Origin: JAAYJT01 sp037446395
Lineage (GTDB): Bacteria > Bacteroidota > Bacteroidia > Bacteroidales > JAAYJT01
Reading direction: 5' to 3'
DNA length: 64,000 nt
Assembly (NCBI GenBank): GCA_037446395.1
Contig: JBBIIP010000005.1
Location: 78,169-142,168, forward strand
Positions within the stretch are counted from its first letter, which is position 1, and each line of letters starts with the position of its first letter. The translations under genes were made by a program, and so were the position numbers. The notes below the pieces were generated by a model, which saw only the letters and a program-made list of their open reading frames with translations, searched no databases and was not told the origin of the DNA. Positions 56,037 through 64,000 of the stretch are shown piece by piece.

Positions 56037-57398
56037 ATGGCCACCCAAACAGCAATCCCCAAAGGAACCCGCGATTTTTTGCCACACGAAAGCATCCGGC
56101 GCAATTTTATTTTCGACACCATTCGTTCAGTTTTCAGGCTCTATGGCTATCAACCCATCGAAACACCTGCTATCGAAAACCTTAGTACACTCCTGGGAAA
56201 ATATGGCGAAGAAGGCGACAGGCTCATATTCAGAATCCTCAATTCGGGCAACTTTTTATCAAACATAAAAGACAAGGACTATACCAACAGGAACAGCAAT
56301 GCACTGGCCGCCCAGATTTGCGAAAAAGGCCTTCGCTACGACCTGACTGTTCCTTTTGCCCGGTTTGTGGTGCAGCATCGGAACGAAATCACTTTTCCGT
56401 TCAAACGCTATCAGATTCAGCCGGTTTGGCGCGCCGACCGCCCCCAGAAAGGGCGCTACCGCGAATTCTTTCAGTGCGATGTGGATGTAATCGGGAGCGA
56501 CTCACTGCTCAACGAAACCGAGTTGATTCAAATCATTAACGATGTATTTACCCGGCTGAACATACGCATACAAGTGCTGCTGAATAACCGCAAAATATTG
56601 ACTGGAATTGCTCAGGCTTTGGGGGTTCCCGACAAGCTGATTCCTTTTACGGTGGCAATTGATAAAATCGAAAAGATTGGCAAGCAGGGAGTAATAGCAG
56701 AACTGAAAAGTATTGGATTGACAGACGAAGGGTTGGCGCGGTTAGTTCCTTTGCTGGAGTTCCAAAGCACCAACCAGTCAACCCTGGCTGCCATTGAACA
56801 AGTGACAGGCAGTAATGAAATTGGCAAACAGGGAATTTCTGAGCTTAGAACAATTCTTGAAAACCTGCATTCCCTGACAATTTCATCACCTGTTGTCGTG
56901 TCGCCATCGCTGGCTCGTGGATTAAGCTATTACACAGGTGCTATCATCGAAGCAAAAGCACTCGATGTGCCCATGGGAAGTATATGCGGAGGCGGGCGAT
57001 ACGATGACCTGACCGGCATTTTTGGTTTACCGGGCGTATCAGGTGTAGGGGTTTCGTTTGGCGCAGAAAGAATTTATGATATATTGAACGAATTGGATGG
57101 CTTTCCTGCCAACCTAACAGAAACCACACAAGTAATGTTTATAAATTTTGGTGAACCGGAATCCAGGCATTGCCTGGCATTACTCGATAAGCTTCATAAG
57201 GCGGGCATCAGCGCAGAATTGTATCCTGTAATTGCAAAAATCAAAAAACAATTTGCGTATGCCAATACACGAAAGATTCCGTTCGTGGCCATGATCGGAG
57301 CCGAAGAGATGCAAAAAGGCCTGGTAACGATCAAGAACATGCAACATGGCGATCAGAAAACCCTGAATCAGACCGACCTGTTAAAACACTTTACTTAA
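56037..57398 (+). CDS. hisS: histidine--tRNA ligase
   Basis: A class II aminoacyl-tRNA synthetase charging tRNA-His. The 453-residue protein has motif 1 (PKGTRDFLPHESIRRNFIFD near 8-27), motif 2 (FKRYQIQPVWRADRPQKGRY near 122-141), the histidine-binding segment GLSYYTGAIIEA near 298-309, motif 3 (GVGVSFGAERIYDIL near 338-352), and a C-terminal anticodon-binding domain. The ATG at 56037 gives the family N-terminus. Its stop is separated by a single base from the hutH start, so both histidine genes share one transcript. Confidence 0.95.
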   Translation: MATQTAIPKGTRDFLPHESIRRNFIFDTIRSVFRLYGYQPIETPAIENLSTLLGKYGEEGDRLIFRILNSGNFLSNIKDKDYTNRNSNALAAQICEKGLRYDLTVPFARFVVQHRNEITFPFKRYQIQPVWRADRPQKGRYREFFQCDVDVIGSDSLLNETELIQIINDVFTRLNIRIQVLLNNRKILTGIAQALGVPDKLIPFTVAIDKIEKIGKQGVIAELKSIGLTDEGLARLVPLLEFQSTNQSTLAAIEQVTGSNEIGKQGISELRTILENLHSLTISSPVVVSPSLARGLSYYTGAIIEAKALDVPMGSICGGGRYDDLTGIFGLPGVSGVGVSFGAERIYDILNELDGFPANLTETTQVMFINFGEPESRHCLALLDKLHKAGISAELYPVIAKIKKQFAYANTRKIPFVAMIGAEEMQKGLVTIKNMQHGDQKTLNQTDLLKHFT

Positions 57399-57399
57399 G

Positions 57400-58926
57400 A
57401 TGGCGATTACCCATATTGTAACCGACGAACTACTTGATTTCGAGGAAATTGAAATCATTTTAAAAGAGAGGAAGCAATTGCAACTTTCTTCTGAAGCCAT
57501 TCTCCGCATACAAAAGTGCCGCGACTATCTTGACCACAAAATAGAATCTTCACCCGAAGCGATTTATGGCGTGAACACTGGTTTCGGTGCTTTATGCGAT
57601 GTAAAAATCTCTAAAAACGATCTCTCGACACTGCAGAGGAATTTGGTAATGTCTCACTCTTGCGGCACAGGAAAAGAGGTTTCTCATGACATTGTTCGGC
57701 TGATGCTGATCCTGAAAGTGCAGTCTCTTTCCTACGGACACAGTGGCGTCCAGTTGGAAACTGTGCAACGTTTGATTGATTTTTATAATCACGATGTGTT
57801 GCCTGTTGTGTATGAATTTGGATCTCTCGGTGCTTCCGGTGATCTGTCTCCTTTGGCTCATCTTTCACTCCCATTGCTCGGATTGGGAGAAGTATGGCAT
57901 GAAGATAAAAAGCAAAAGGCCGCATCTGTACTAAAAAAATTTGGTTTGGCGCCTATCAACCTCAGCTCGAAAGAGGGGCTTGCCCTGCTCAATGGCACAC
58001 AGTTTATGAGTGCGATCGGGGTTTATGCTTGTCTTCAGGCTTTCAAGCTTTCGCGGCTTGCAGATATCATTGCTGCTGTTTCTCTCGATGCTTTCGACGG
58101 ACGCATTGAACCCTTTCATGAAAGTGTGCAACTGATTCGCCCGCACAAGGGGCAGATCAAAACCGCAAGCCGCTTCAGGGCATTGCTTCAAGGCAGCGAA
58201 TTGATCAACCGGTATAAAAGTCATGTGCAGGATCCTTACTCATTCCGTTGCATTCCGCAAGTGCACGGCGCCACCAAAGATTCAATCAACTATGTTGCTT
58301 ATGTTTTTCGCAAAGAAATAAACTCCGTCACCGACAATCCAACCATTTTCCCCGATGAAGATCTCATCATCTCGGCGGGAAATTTTCATGGGCAACCCCT
58401 TGCCCTGGCCTTTGACAACCTTTGCATCGCCATGGCCGAACTTGGAAGCATCTCCGAACGCCGCACCTATCAATTGCTGGCCGGAAAACGGGGACTACCG
58501 CATTTTCTGGTTACCAATTCAGGGTTGAACTCGGGTTTTATGATTCCGCAATACACGGCAGCATCGCTGGTGAGCCGCAACAAGCAATTGTGCACTCCCG
58601 CTTCGGTAGATTCAATTGAATCGTCTCAAGGGCAGGAAGACCATGTGAGTATGGGAGCCAATGCTGCCACCAAAACCTTATTGGTGCTCGATAACCTGAG
58701 AACCATTCTTGCCATTGAGCTATATAATGCCGCTCAGGCCCTTGAATTTCGCCGCCCGGCCGAAACATCTCCTGTGCTTGAACGGTTTGTTAAATTGTAT
58801 CGCGAACGAATAGATTTTGTTTCTGACGACAAGGTAATGTATTACGATATCGCAGCCAGCGTCAGGTTTCTTGAAGAAGTTGAAATTGAACTGCCGGGTG
58901 AAGATGTTTCTTTATATCGCCTTTAG
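57400..58926 (+). CDS. hutH: histidine ammonia-lyase
   Basis: It removes ammonia from L-histidine to give urocanate, the first step of histidine degradation. The 508-residue protein has the MIO cofactor triad A145-S146-G147 in GSLGASGDLSPLAH, the catalytic Tyr in YGVNTGFG (Y56), and SHSCGTG (H86), where His fits histidine rather than Phe/Tyr specificity. The late motif GQEDHVSMGANAATK is also typical. No other hut genes (urocanase, imidazolonepropionase) are nearby. It starts one base after the hisS stop, a link between charging and breakdown of the same amino acid. Confidence 0.92.
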   Translation: MAITHIVTDELLDFEEIEIILKERKQLQLSSEAILRIQKCRDYLDHKIESSPEAIYGVNTGFGALCDVKISKNDLSTLQRNLVMSHSCGTGKEVSHDIVRLMLILKVQSLSYGHSGVQLETVQRLIDFYNHDVLPVVYEFGSLGASGDLSPLAHLSLPLLGLGEVWHEDKKQKAASVLKKFGLAPINLSSKEGLALLNGTQFMSAIGVYACLQAFKLSRLADIIAAVSLDAFDGRIEPFHESVQLIRPHKGQIKTASRFRALLQGSELINRYKSHVQDPYSFRCIPQVHGATKDSINYVAYVFRKEINSVTDNPTIFPDEDLIISAGNFHGQPLALAFDNLCIAMAELGSISERRTYQLLAGKRGLPHFLVTNSGLNSGFMIPQYTAASLVSRNKQLCTPASVDSIESSQGQEDHVSMGANAATKTLLVLDNLRTILAIELYNAAQALEFRRPAETSPVLERFVKLYRERIDFVSDDKVMYYDIAASVRFLEEVEIELPGEDVSLYRL

Positions 58927-59007
58927 TCCGGGCCTGGTTGGCCTGAACTCACATGGCTCAGATGGCATGAGAACAATTTTCTAATATTATGGATAAATAG
59001 ATTTTTT

Positions 59008-61899
59008 ATGAAGCTGGCCAGATGCCTTATTTCCATAATATTACTCCTGCTCTCGCAAAAAACTACCGCACAATATTATACCTATGGCCAGGATGCTTTT
59101 TCGCAAAAATGGCGTCAATTGCATTCCCGGAATTTCCGGTTGATTTATCCTGAGAAATGGGAAGCCCAGGCTCATGGGCTGGCTTCGCTCCTCGACTCAA
59201 TCACAAACCCTCTCAGCCGTTCGCTGAAAAGTAATCCCCGCAAAATTCCGGTGGTCTTGCGCAATCAAACCATGCTCAGCAACGGTTTTGTCATGTGGGC
59301 ACCCAAGAGAATGGAGCTTATAACCACCACTCCTTTTGATAATCAAGCAACCCCCTGGCTTAAATACCTAGCTGTGCATGAATTCAGGCATGTGGTTCAG
59401 GTTGAAGCCTTAAATGTATCAACAACAGGTTTTTTCTCGAAAATGTTCGGCCAGCATATTACCGGTGCTGTGCTCGGCATGCACTTACCCTTGTGGTTTT
59501 TAGAAGGCGATGCTGTGCTTGCCGAAACCAGTTTCTCAAAAAGCGGCCGTGGACGGCAGCCCTCTTTCTATATGCCCTTGGCGGCACAACTTATCGAAAA
59601 AGGTAGTTTTAGCTACGATAAGGCAGCCCTGGGCTCCTACCGCGATATGGTTCCAAATCATTACATCCTGGGCTACCACCTGGTGGCTAAAACACAATCT
59701 GAATTTGGTTTTTCTCCTTTCCAACGGGCACTGAATCAGGTTGCTAAAACTCCCTTTCTGCCCCGTTCATTCTCAAACGGGGTGAAACGAGAAACAGGCA
59801 AATCGCTTAAACAAATTTACGATGCTGCGATGACTGATCTTCGACATGACTGGGAAGTAGTCTTTGAACCAGTTCCCGTGAATGACTTTCATAGCCTCAC
59901 TGGCAAGAGTCGTTTTGATTATGTTACTTATTATAGCCCACATTTTATTGATGATGATAACGTTATTGCTTGTCGAACTTCACCATCAGATATACCAAGG
60001 GTGGTGAAACTTAGCGCTGATGGAATGGAAAAGGTACTGTTTTCGCCTGGTTTTGGGTTTTATCAAAGCCTGAGCTATGCAAATGGACTTGCAGCATGGA
60101 CTGAAATCAGAAAAGACCCCCGGTGGCAATTTAGAACTTATACAAACATCAGGGTGCTTGACCTGAACAGCGGGAAAACCCATCTTATCGGCAAAAACGC
60201 AAGGTGGCAATCGCCAAAGCTATCGCCTTGCGGCACGAAAATTGCCGCCATCGAAGTTGACGAACTGAACAATTGGAGATTGGTAGTTCTAAACACGGCT
60301 GATGGTGCAGAAATTATTAGCTTTACGGATGAAACGATCGGTTTTCTTTCTGAACCCTGTTGGGATAGCAACGGCGATGCAATTGTTGCTGTTTCCCACC
60401 GGGAAAAGACTGGTAAGTCGTTGGTGAGTATTGAGTTGGATTCCCCGAAAGCTAAAATATTGTTCGATGCAGGTTTTGTCGAAATCAGCCGGCCATGGGT
60501 TCATGATAGCCTGATTTGGTTCACGGGGGCATGGAGTGGCCGCGATGAAATTTATGCATGGAGTTTTCATTCGAGCCAACTCTATTCGGCGATAGTAACA
60601 AAAACAGGCGCAAAGGATGGTGTAGTTTCAGGTGATGGCAACAGCATCGTTTTTCTCAATCTTACTGCAAATGGTTATCAGGTTGCAGTAGCAAAAACCC
60701 ACCAATTGGTACGGGTTGACAAAAATAAAATTCTAGACAAATCATTGAAGCTGTATGATCGTGCGATCAGAGAAGAGAATTTTCTGGTGGATGGTTTGTC
60801 GCCGGCAGATACCGCTTTCGAATCCAAGAATTTCAGTAAACTGTTAAATCTTTTCCACTATCATAGTTGGGTGCCTGGTTCGCTCGATGTTGAAGCCATG
60901 ACTGCCAAACCGGGAATTTCGTTTTTTTCGCAAGACTTGCTTGGCACCACGGTTTTTGCTGGCGGGTATGAATTTGAACCTGAGAGGGCCGGTCATATGG
61001 TTTTTGCCGACCTGGCGCTTAAAATGTTCTATCCCGTGATTGATTTGAGGATAGAAGGAGGTGCCGAAAACCGTTCTTACAAAGCGCAAGACCAGTCAAC
61101 CATCAAATTGAGAACACAAATCCAAAAAATCACCGGTGCCATCAGCTTGCCCTTATCATACAATCGCCATTTCATGATTTATGGAGTTGTTCCGAGAATC
61201 AGTACATCGCAGGAGTTCAGTTCATACACATATAAAGATATAAAATACGATCGAAGCCTGCAAACATTTTCCTACCGAATGAGCCTTTATGCATACCGCA
61301 GGATGGCTTATCGCGATTTACACCCCAGGCTTGGTTTTTCAACTTCTGCCCAATTTGCCCACACTCCCTTTGCAGGTGATAATACCTCGCCACGCATTGA
61401 TGCCGGACACCTGAAAGCTTTCGAAATTTCCCTGTTTCTGCCAGGGTTGATGCGACACCATAGTTTTAGATTCTATACCGGAATTCAAGACAGAAAGCGC
61501 GTCAGAACTTATTTTAATGATATGATCCGGTTTGCCAGAGGATATCAAACCACGCCCAGAAACAAATTAACAACCATTTCGGCGAGCTATACGTTGCCTT
61601 TGTGGTATCCGGATCTCTCACTGGGTTCACTGGTTTATGCCAAGCGCCTGCGGGCTAACCTGTTCTATGACATGAGTTATTCGCCAGTAGATGGAGGAGA
61701 AACAACCTGGAGTTCGATAGGCCTTGATTTGCTTGTTGATTTGCACCTGCTAAGAATGCCAATGCCATTTAATATGGGAGTCAGAACCATAAATCGCCTG
61801 AATGATGGAACGCTGAGTTTTCAGCTGATTTCAACAGTTGATTTTTATGCCATAGGCAGGGCGCTGGGATTCGAACGCAGTATTCCCCTGGCTTATTAA
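59008..61899 (+). CDS. exported gluzincin-like peptidase / beta-propeller / beta-barrel fusion protein
   Basis: A 963-residue protein with a signal peptide (RCLISIILLLLSQKTTAQ). Residues about 30-290 resemble a gluzincin peptidase: zinc motif HEFRH (124-128) and the downstream Glu in LWFLEGDAV (E166). Residues about 300-590 carry repeated strands with SPKLSPCGTKIAAIE and GVVSGDGNSIVFLN, like a TolB-type propeller. The last 330 residues are rich in aromatic beta strands, like an outer-membrane barrel (for example LRTQIQKITGAISLPLSY, MAYRDLHPRLGFSTSAQF). No named family was recognised for the whole. It would sit in the outer membrane with the peptidase in the periplasm or outside. It stands alone after hutH. 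Confidence 0.7.
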   Translation: MKLARCLISIILLLLSQKTTAQYYTYGQDAFSQKWRQLHSRNFRLIYPEKWEAQAHGLASLLDSITNPLSRSLKSNPRKIPVVLRNQTMLSNGFVMWAPKRMELITTTPFDNQATPWLKYLAVHEFRHVVQVEALNVSTTGFFSKMFGQHITGAVLGMHLPLWFLEGDAVLAETSFSKSGRGRQPSFYMPLAAQLIEKGSFSYDKAALGSYRDMVPNHYILGYHLVAKTQSEFGFSPFQRALNQVAKTPFLPRSFSNGVKRETGKSLKQIYDAAMTDLRHDWEVVFEPVPVNDFHSLTGKSRFDYVTYYSPHFIDDDNVIACRTSPSDIPRVVKLSADGMEKVLFSPGFGFYQSLSYANGLAAWTEIRKDPRWQFRTYTNIRVLDLNSGKTHLIGKNARWQSPKLSPCGTKIAAIEVDELNNWRLVVLNTADGAEIISFTDETIGFLSEPCWDSNGDAIVAVSHREKTGKSLVSIELDSPKAKILFDAGFVEISRPWVHDSLIWFTGAWSGRDEIYAWSFHSSQLYSAIVTKTGAKDGVVSGDGNSIVFLNLTANGYQVAVAKTHQLVRVDKNKILDKSLKLYDRAIREENFLVDGLSPADTAFESKNFSKLLNLFHYHSWVPGSLDVEAMTAKPGISFFSQDLLGTTVFAGGYEFEPERAGHMVFADLALKMFYPVIDLRIEGGAENRSYKAQDQSTIKLRTQIQKITGAISLPLSYNRHFMIYGVVPRISTSQEFSSYTYKDIKYDRSLQTFSYRMSLYAYRRMAYRDLHPRLGFSTSAQFAHTPFAGDNTSPRIDAGHLKAFEISLFLPGLMRHHSFRFYTGIQDRKRVRTYFNDMIRFARGYQTTPRNKLTTISASYTLPLWYPDLSLGSLVYAKRLRANLFYDMSYSPVDGGETTWSSIGLDLLVDLHLLRMPMPFNMGVRTINRLNDGTLSFQLISTVDFYAIGRALGFERSIPLAY

Positions 61900-61968
61900 A
61901 TTGATAAAAATCAAAATTACCAGGTTCAACATTTTTTGCATCTTTGCCTAATCTTAATCCAAAATCTT

Positions 61969-62310
61969 ATGAACTTTCTGCTTAAGGTTATCATCACAGC
62001 CATTGCCGCTGTTGTTGCTGCCTGGATTTTACCAGGAGTTACTATTGACAGTTTTCTGACTGCCATCATCTTTGGTTTTGTGTTGGCCTTGCTGAATGCG
62101 GTGCTTAAACCAATATTGGTTGTGCTGACTATCCCCATCACCATCTTGACACTGGGATTGTTTCTACTGGTAATCAATGCCGGTATGATCCTGTTGTCAA
62201 GTCATTTTATTGATGGATTTGCTGTGGATGGTTTTTGGTGGGCATTGCTTTTCAGCATCATTCTGTCAATCATTTCGAGCCTGATGGGAATTGATCGTAC
62301 AAGGAAATAG
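61969..62310 (+). CDS. phage-holin-4_2/YvlD-type small membrane protein
   Basis: A 113-residue protein with four spans: LKVIITAIAAVVAAWILPGV, LTAIIFGFVLALLNAVLKPI, VVLTIPITILTLGLFLLVIN, and WWALLFSIILSIISSLMG. The LLNAVLKPIL and LTIPITILTLGLF motifs define this family, which is chromosomal in many bacteria and, despite its name, not evidence of a phage. Function is unknown, with links to envelope stress suggested in other bacteria. The ATG at 61969 fits the family start better than one at 61936. Confidence 0.85.
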   Translation: MNFLLKVIITAIAAVVAAWILPGVTIDSFLTAIIFGFVLALLNAVLKPILVVLTIPITILTLGLFLLVINAGMILLSSHFIDGFAVDGFWWALLFSIILSIISSLMGIDRTRK

Positions 62311-62361
62311 AGCAAAGGAATTACATTACCCGGATTTTAAGAAACGAAAGATCCTTATTCC

Positions 62362-62826
62362 ATGAAAAGCCGCCCCATCGTTTTACAAAGCGCCCTGGAT
62401 GAGATCATCCGCAAATGCACTTTTTGTACCGTCGGCATGGTTGATCCGGAAGGCAAACCGTATATCCTGCCCATGAACTTTGGTTACGCCGATGGCGTTG
62501 TTTACCTGCACTCTGCCCCCGAAGGCAAAAAGGTTGACATCCTCAGAAATAACAACCAGGTGTGTATTAATTTTTCTGCCGATCTCGAACTTCGGCACCA
62601 GCACGAGGATATGGCGTGCAGCTACAGCATGCGCTATCGGAGTGTACTCCTGTATGGACGTGTTGATTTTATTGATGATCCTGACGAAAAGCGCAAAATA
62701 CTGGATATCCTCATGCGGCAATATTCCAACCGATCCGGTTTTAATTACAATGATCCGGCAGTAAGAAACGTGTTAGTGTATCGGATTTTGGCAGAAAAGA
62801 TCGAAGGCAGGGTTTATGGTTATTGA
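62362..62826 (+). CDS. pyridoxamine 5'-phosphate oxidase-fold flavin-binding protein (NimA-like)
   Basis: A 154-residue split-barrel protein of the PNPOx family. Motifs are CTFCTVGMVDPEGKPYILPM near 16-35, VVYLHSAPEGKKVDILRNNN near 46-65, CINFSADLEL near 68-77, and SVLLYGRVDFIDDPDEKRKI near 94-113. NimA relatives bind FMN or heme and can reduce nitroimidazole drugs; a resistance role is not shown. It stands alone, convergent with the PAP2 gene 20 bases away. Confidence 0.82.
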   Translation: MKSRPIVLQSALDEIIRKCTFCTVGMVDPEGKPYILPMNFGYADGVVYLHSAPEGKKVDILRNNNQVCINFSADLELRHQHEDMACSYSMRYRSVLLYGRVDFIDDPDEKRKILDILMRQYSNRSGFNYNDPAVRNVLVYRILAEKIEGRVYGY

Positions 62827-62845
62827 TACAACCCACTGAACTAAT

Positions 62846-63424
62846 TCATTTTCGGGTCATTCTGGTTAGTTTGTCGTCAATCTGTATCCACAACGCATAA
62901 ATAAAAAAGGCCTCAAGTGTGCCCATCAATGCCCCGCCGACTATATCGGCCGGATAATGCACCCCCAAATAAATTCGGCTATACGAAACGAGTGCAGCCC
63001 AAATAAAAAGCCCGTAGATGTAAGGCGAAAACCTGTTTCTAAGCAGTAAAACGACAAAAACGGCCAATGCAAAAACATTGCTTGCATGCGATGAGATAAA
63101 TCCATATCTTCCCCCACAACCAAACGGGGCATATACCAATCCTTCCAGAGCCGGTTCATGACAGGGTCGCAGCCTGAGAAAAACATTTTTAAACATAAAC
63201 ACCGACACCTGGTCGCTGATCGTAATCAATAAAGCAACAAGGATCAGGATAATGATGACTTTTCGATAGTATTGCCTATAGAGAAGGAATATCAGGAATG
63301 CATAAAGCGGTATCCAGATGGTTTTGTGGCTGAGCCAATACATCAAAAAATCTGCGGTAGGACTGTTTATTCCGTTGAGAAACAGAAAGATTTTTATGTC
63401 GAGGTCTTTCAGAAATTCAAACAT
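62846..63424 (-). CDS. PAP2-family membrane phosphatase
   Basis: A 192-residue membrane phosphatase with about five or six spans. All three PAP2 motifs are seen: KNVFLRLRP (Lys-x6-Arg-Pro) near 74-82, SSHASNVFAL near 111-120, and SRIYLGVHYPADIVGG near 148-163 with the catalytic His and Asp. Substrates of the family are undecaprenyl pyrophosphate or lipid phosphates. The ATG at 63424 shares one base with the obgE stop (TGATG), so the two genes are coupled; a GTG at 63427 is the alternative. Confidence 0.9.
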   Translation of the reverse strand: MFEFLKDLDIKIFLFLNGINSPTADFLMYWLSHKTIWIPLYAFLIFLLYRQYYRKVIIILILVALLITISDQVSVFMFKNVFLRLRPCHEPALEGLVYAPFGCGGRYGFISSHASNVFALAVFVVLLLRNRFSPYIYGLFIWAALVSYSRIYLGVHYPADIVGGALMGTLEAFFIYALWIQIDDKLTRMTRK

Positions 63425-64000
63425 CACGTTGGGTTAGTTGTCTTGGTTAGATGAAACCATAACAAGTCTTTGAGGCGCTGCAGTCCGATTTCGCTTACTG
63501 CCGAGATGAAAACATGCGGTATATCAGGCAAATCCGCTTCCATTTCGCGGGCGAGATCAGCGTCAATCATATCAGTTTTGGTTATGGCCAGCACCTTTTC
63601 TTTGTCAAGCAGTTCGGGGTTATATTTCATCAGTTCGTTCAGCAATATTTGATATTCCTTTTTAATGTCATTGCTATCAACGGGGATCATAAATAAAAGT
63701 ACCGAATTTCGCTCAATATGTCGCAGAAATCTCAAACCCAACCCTTTACCTTCGCTTGCACCTTCGATAATACCAGGAATGTCGGCCATGACAAATGATT
63801 TGCCACCCCTGTAGGGAACAATTCCCAGGTTTGGTGTGAGCGTTGTAAACGGATAGTCGCCAATGGCAGGTTTTGCAGCCGAAAGCACAGAGAGCAGGGT
63901 TGATTTTCCTGCATTAGGAAAGCCCACCAGCCCTACATCGGCCAATATTTTTAGTTCGAGTATAATCCATGCCTCTTTGGCCGGTTCGCCTGGTTGGGCA
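63424..64000 (-). CDS. obgE: Obg-family GTPase, N-terminus cut by window edge
   Basis: A ribosome-associated GTPase involved in 50S assembly and stress control. The visible 191 residues cover the end of the glycine-rich Obg domain (QPGEPAKEAWIILELKILAD) and the G domain: G1 GFPNAGKSTLLS, G3 MADIPGIIEGASEGKGLGLR, G4 ITKTDMID, and the G5 region VFISAVSE. The reading frame is open at base 64000, so the start lies outside. It is followed by the PAP2 gene, overlapping by a single base. Confidence 0.95.
   Translation of the reverse strand, partial: AQPGEPAKEAWIILELKILADVGLVGFPNAGKSTLLSVLSAAKPAIGDYPFTTLTPNLGIVPYRGGKSFVMADIPGIIEGASEGKGLGLRFLRHIERNSVLLFMIPVDSNDIKKEYQILLNELMKYNPELLDKEKVLAITKTDMIDADLAREMEADLPDIPHVFISAVSEIGLQRLKDLLWFHLTKTTNPT

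Noticed and set aside
58926..59007. GGCC...GGCC hairpin after hutH as a terminator
   Set aside because: The pairing is only 4 base pairs from self-complementary GGCC and no T-run follows.
61969..62310. A phage remnant (holin-like name)
   Set aside because: The family is chromosomal, and no other phage gene, integrase or attachment site is visible.
1..64000. CRISPR array, insertion sequence or long repeat
   Set aside because: No regularly spaced repeats, transposase or long direct/inverted repeats were seen; the only clear duplication is the tandem trkH pair.

Overview
The window is a chromosomal scaffold piece from a member of the Bacteroidota, probably Bacteroidales or a relative. The evidence is gliding-type GldF/GldG and a GldN-like protein, a long-form IspG, SLC45-type sugar transport beside GH13 amylases, and repeated TAnnTTTG -7 boxes typical of the Bacteroidota sigma factor. 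Base composition looks moderate and even (not computed), and no phage, insertion sequence or CRISPR array is visible. A run of exactly 100 Ns (28568-28667) marks a scaffold join, and the window edges cut infB and obgE.

Layout. (1) 1-3797, minus: rimP-nusA-infB with a promoter and a hairpin leader. (2) 3973-13764, plus: a maltodextrin/starch operon with an SLC45-like transporter, 4-alpha-glucanotransferase, PfkB-type kinase, aspartyl protease with PDZ, and two exported GH13 enzymes. It is followed by an HD hydrolase/nitroreductase pair and a convergent cytoplasmic GH13 enzyme (15187-16923). (3) 17025-23150, minus: a three-gene flavin/iron-sulfur complex with NuoE-like and HydB/NuoF-like subunits and a 1241-residue fusion of GltD/NfnB-like and NuoG-like modules. 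Next to it lie a 1159-residue GAF/receiver/pyruvate-phosphate-dikinase-N protein and gdhA. (4) 28668-35812: a truncated outer-membrane barrel gene, gldF-gldG-DUF4340 and a two-domain M16 peptidase. (5) 36057-44302: small membrane proteins, a molybdate/tungstate-type ABC pair, tRNA-Gly(CCC), DUF454, MTA phosphorylase, O-methyltransferase, a GldN-like protein, ispG and a lipid kinase. (6) 44748-49668: envelope polysaccharide genes (GT2-GT9 fusion, O-antigen ligase) and a MATE transporter. (7) 49768-54073: trkA with two tandem trkH genes. (8) 54260-64000: ettA, hisS-hutH, a 963-residue metallopeptidase/propeller/barrel protein, a small membrane protein, a PNPOx-fold protein, PAP2 phosphatase and obgE.

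How the genes work together. The sugar operon would import maltodextrins, cleave them outside and inside the cell, and feed glucose units into metabolism. The strongest candidate for something new is the 17025-23150 complex. It has the parts of an electron-bifurcating transhydrogenase of the Stn (Sporomusa-type Nfn) kind rather than a hydrogenase or formate dehydrogenase. It sits one gene away from gdhA, whose glutamate synthesis uses NAD(P)H. Several start codons were moved downstream of the longest possible start because promoter -7 boxes lie inside the longer reading frames. All functional calls are from reading the sequence; no database search was run.
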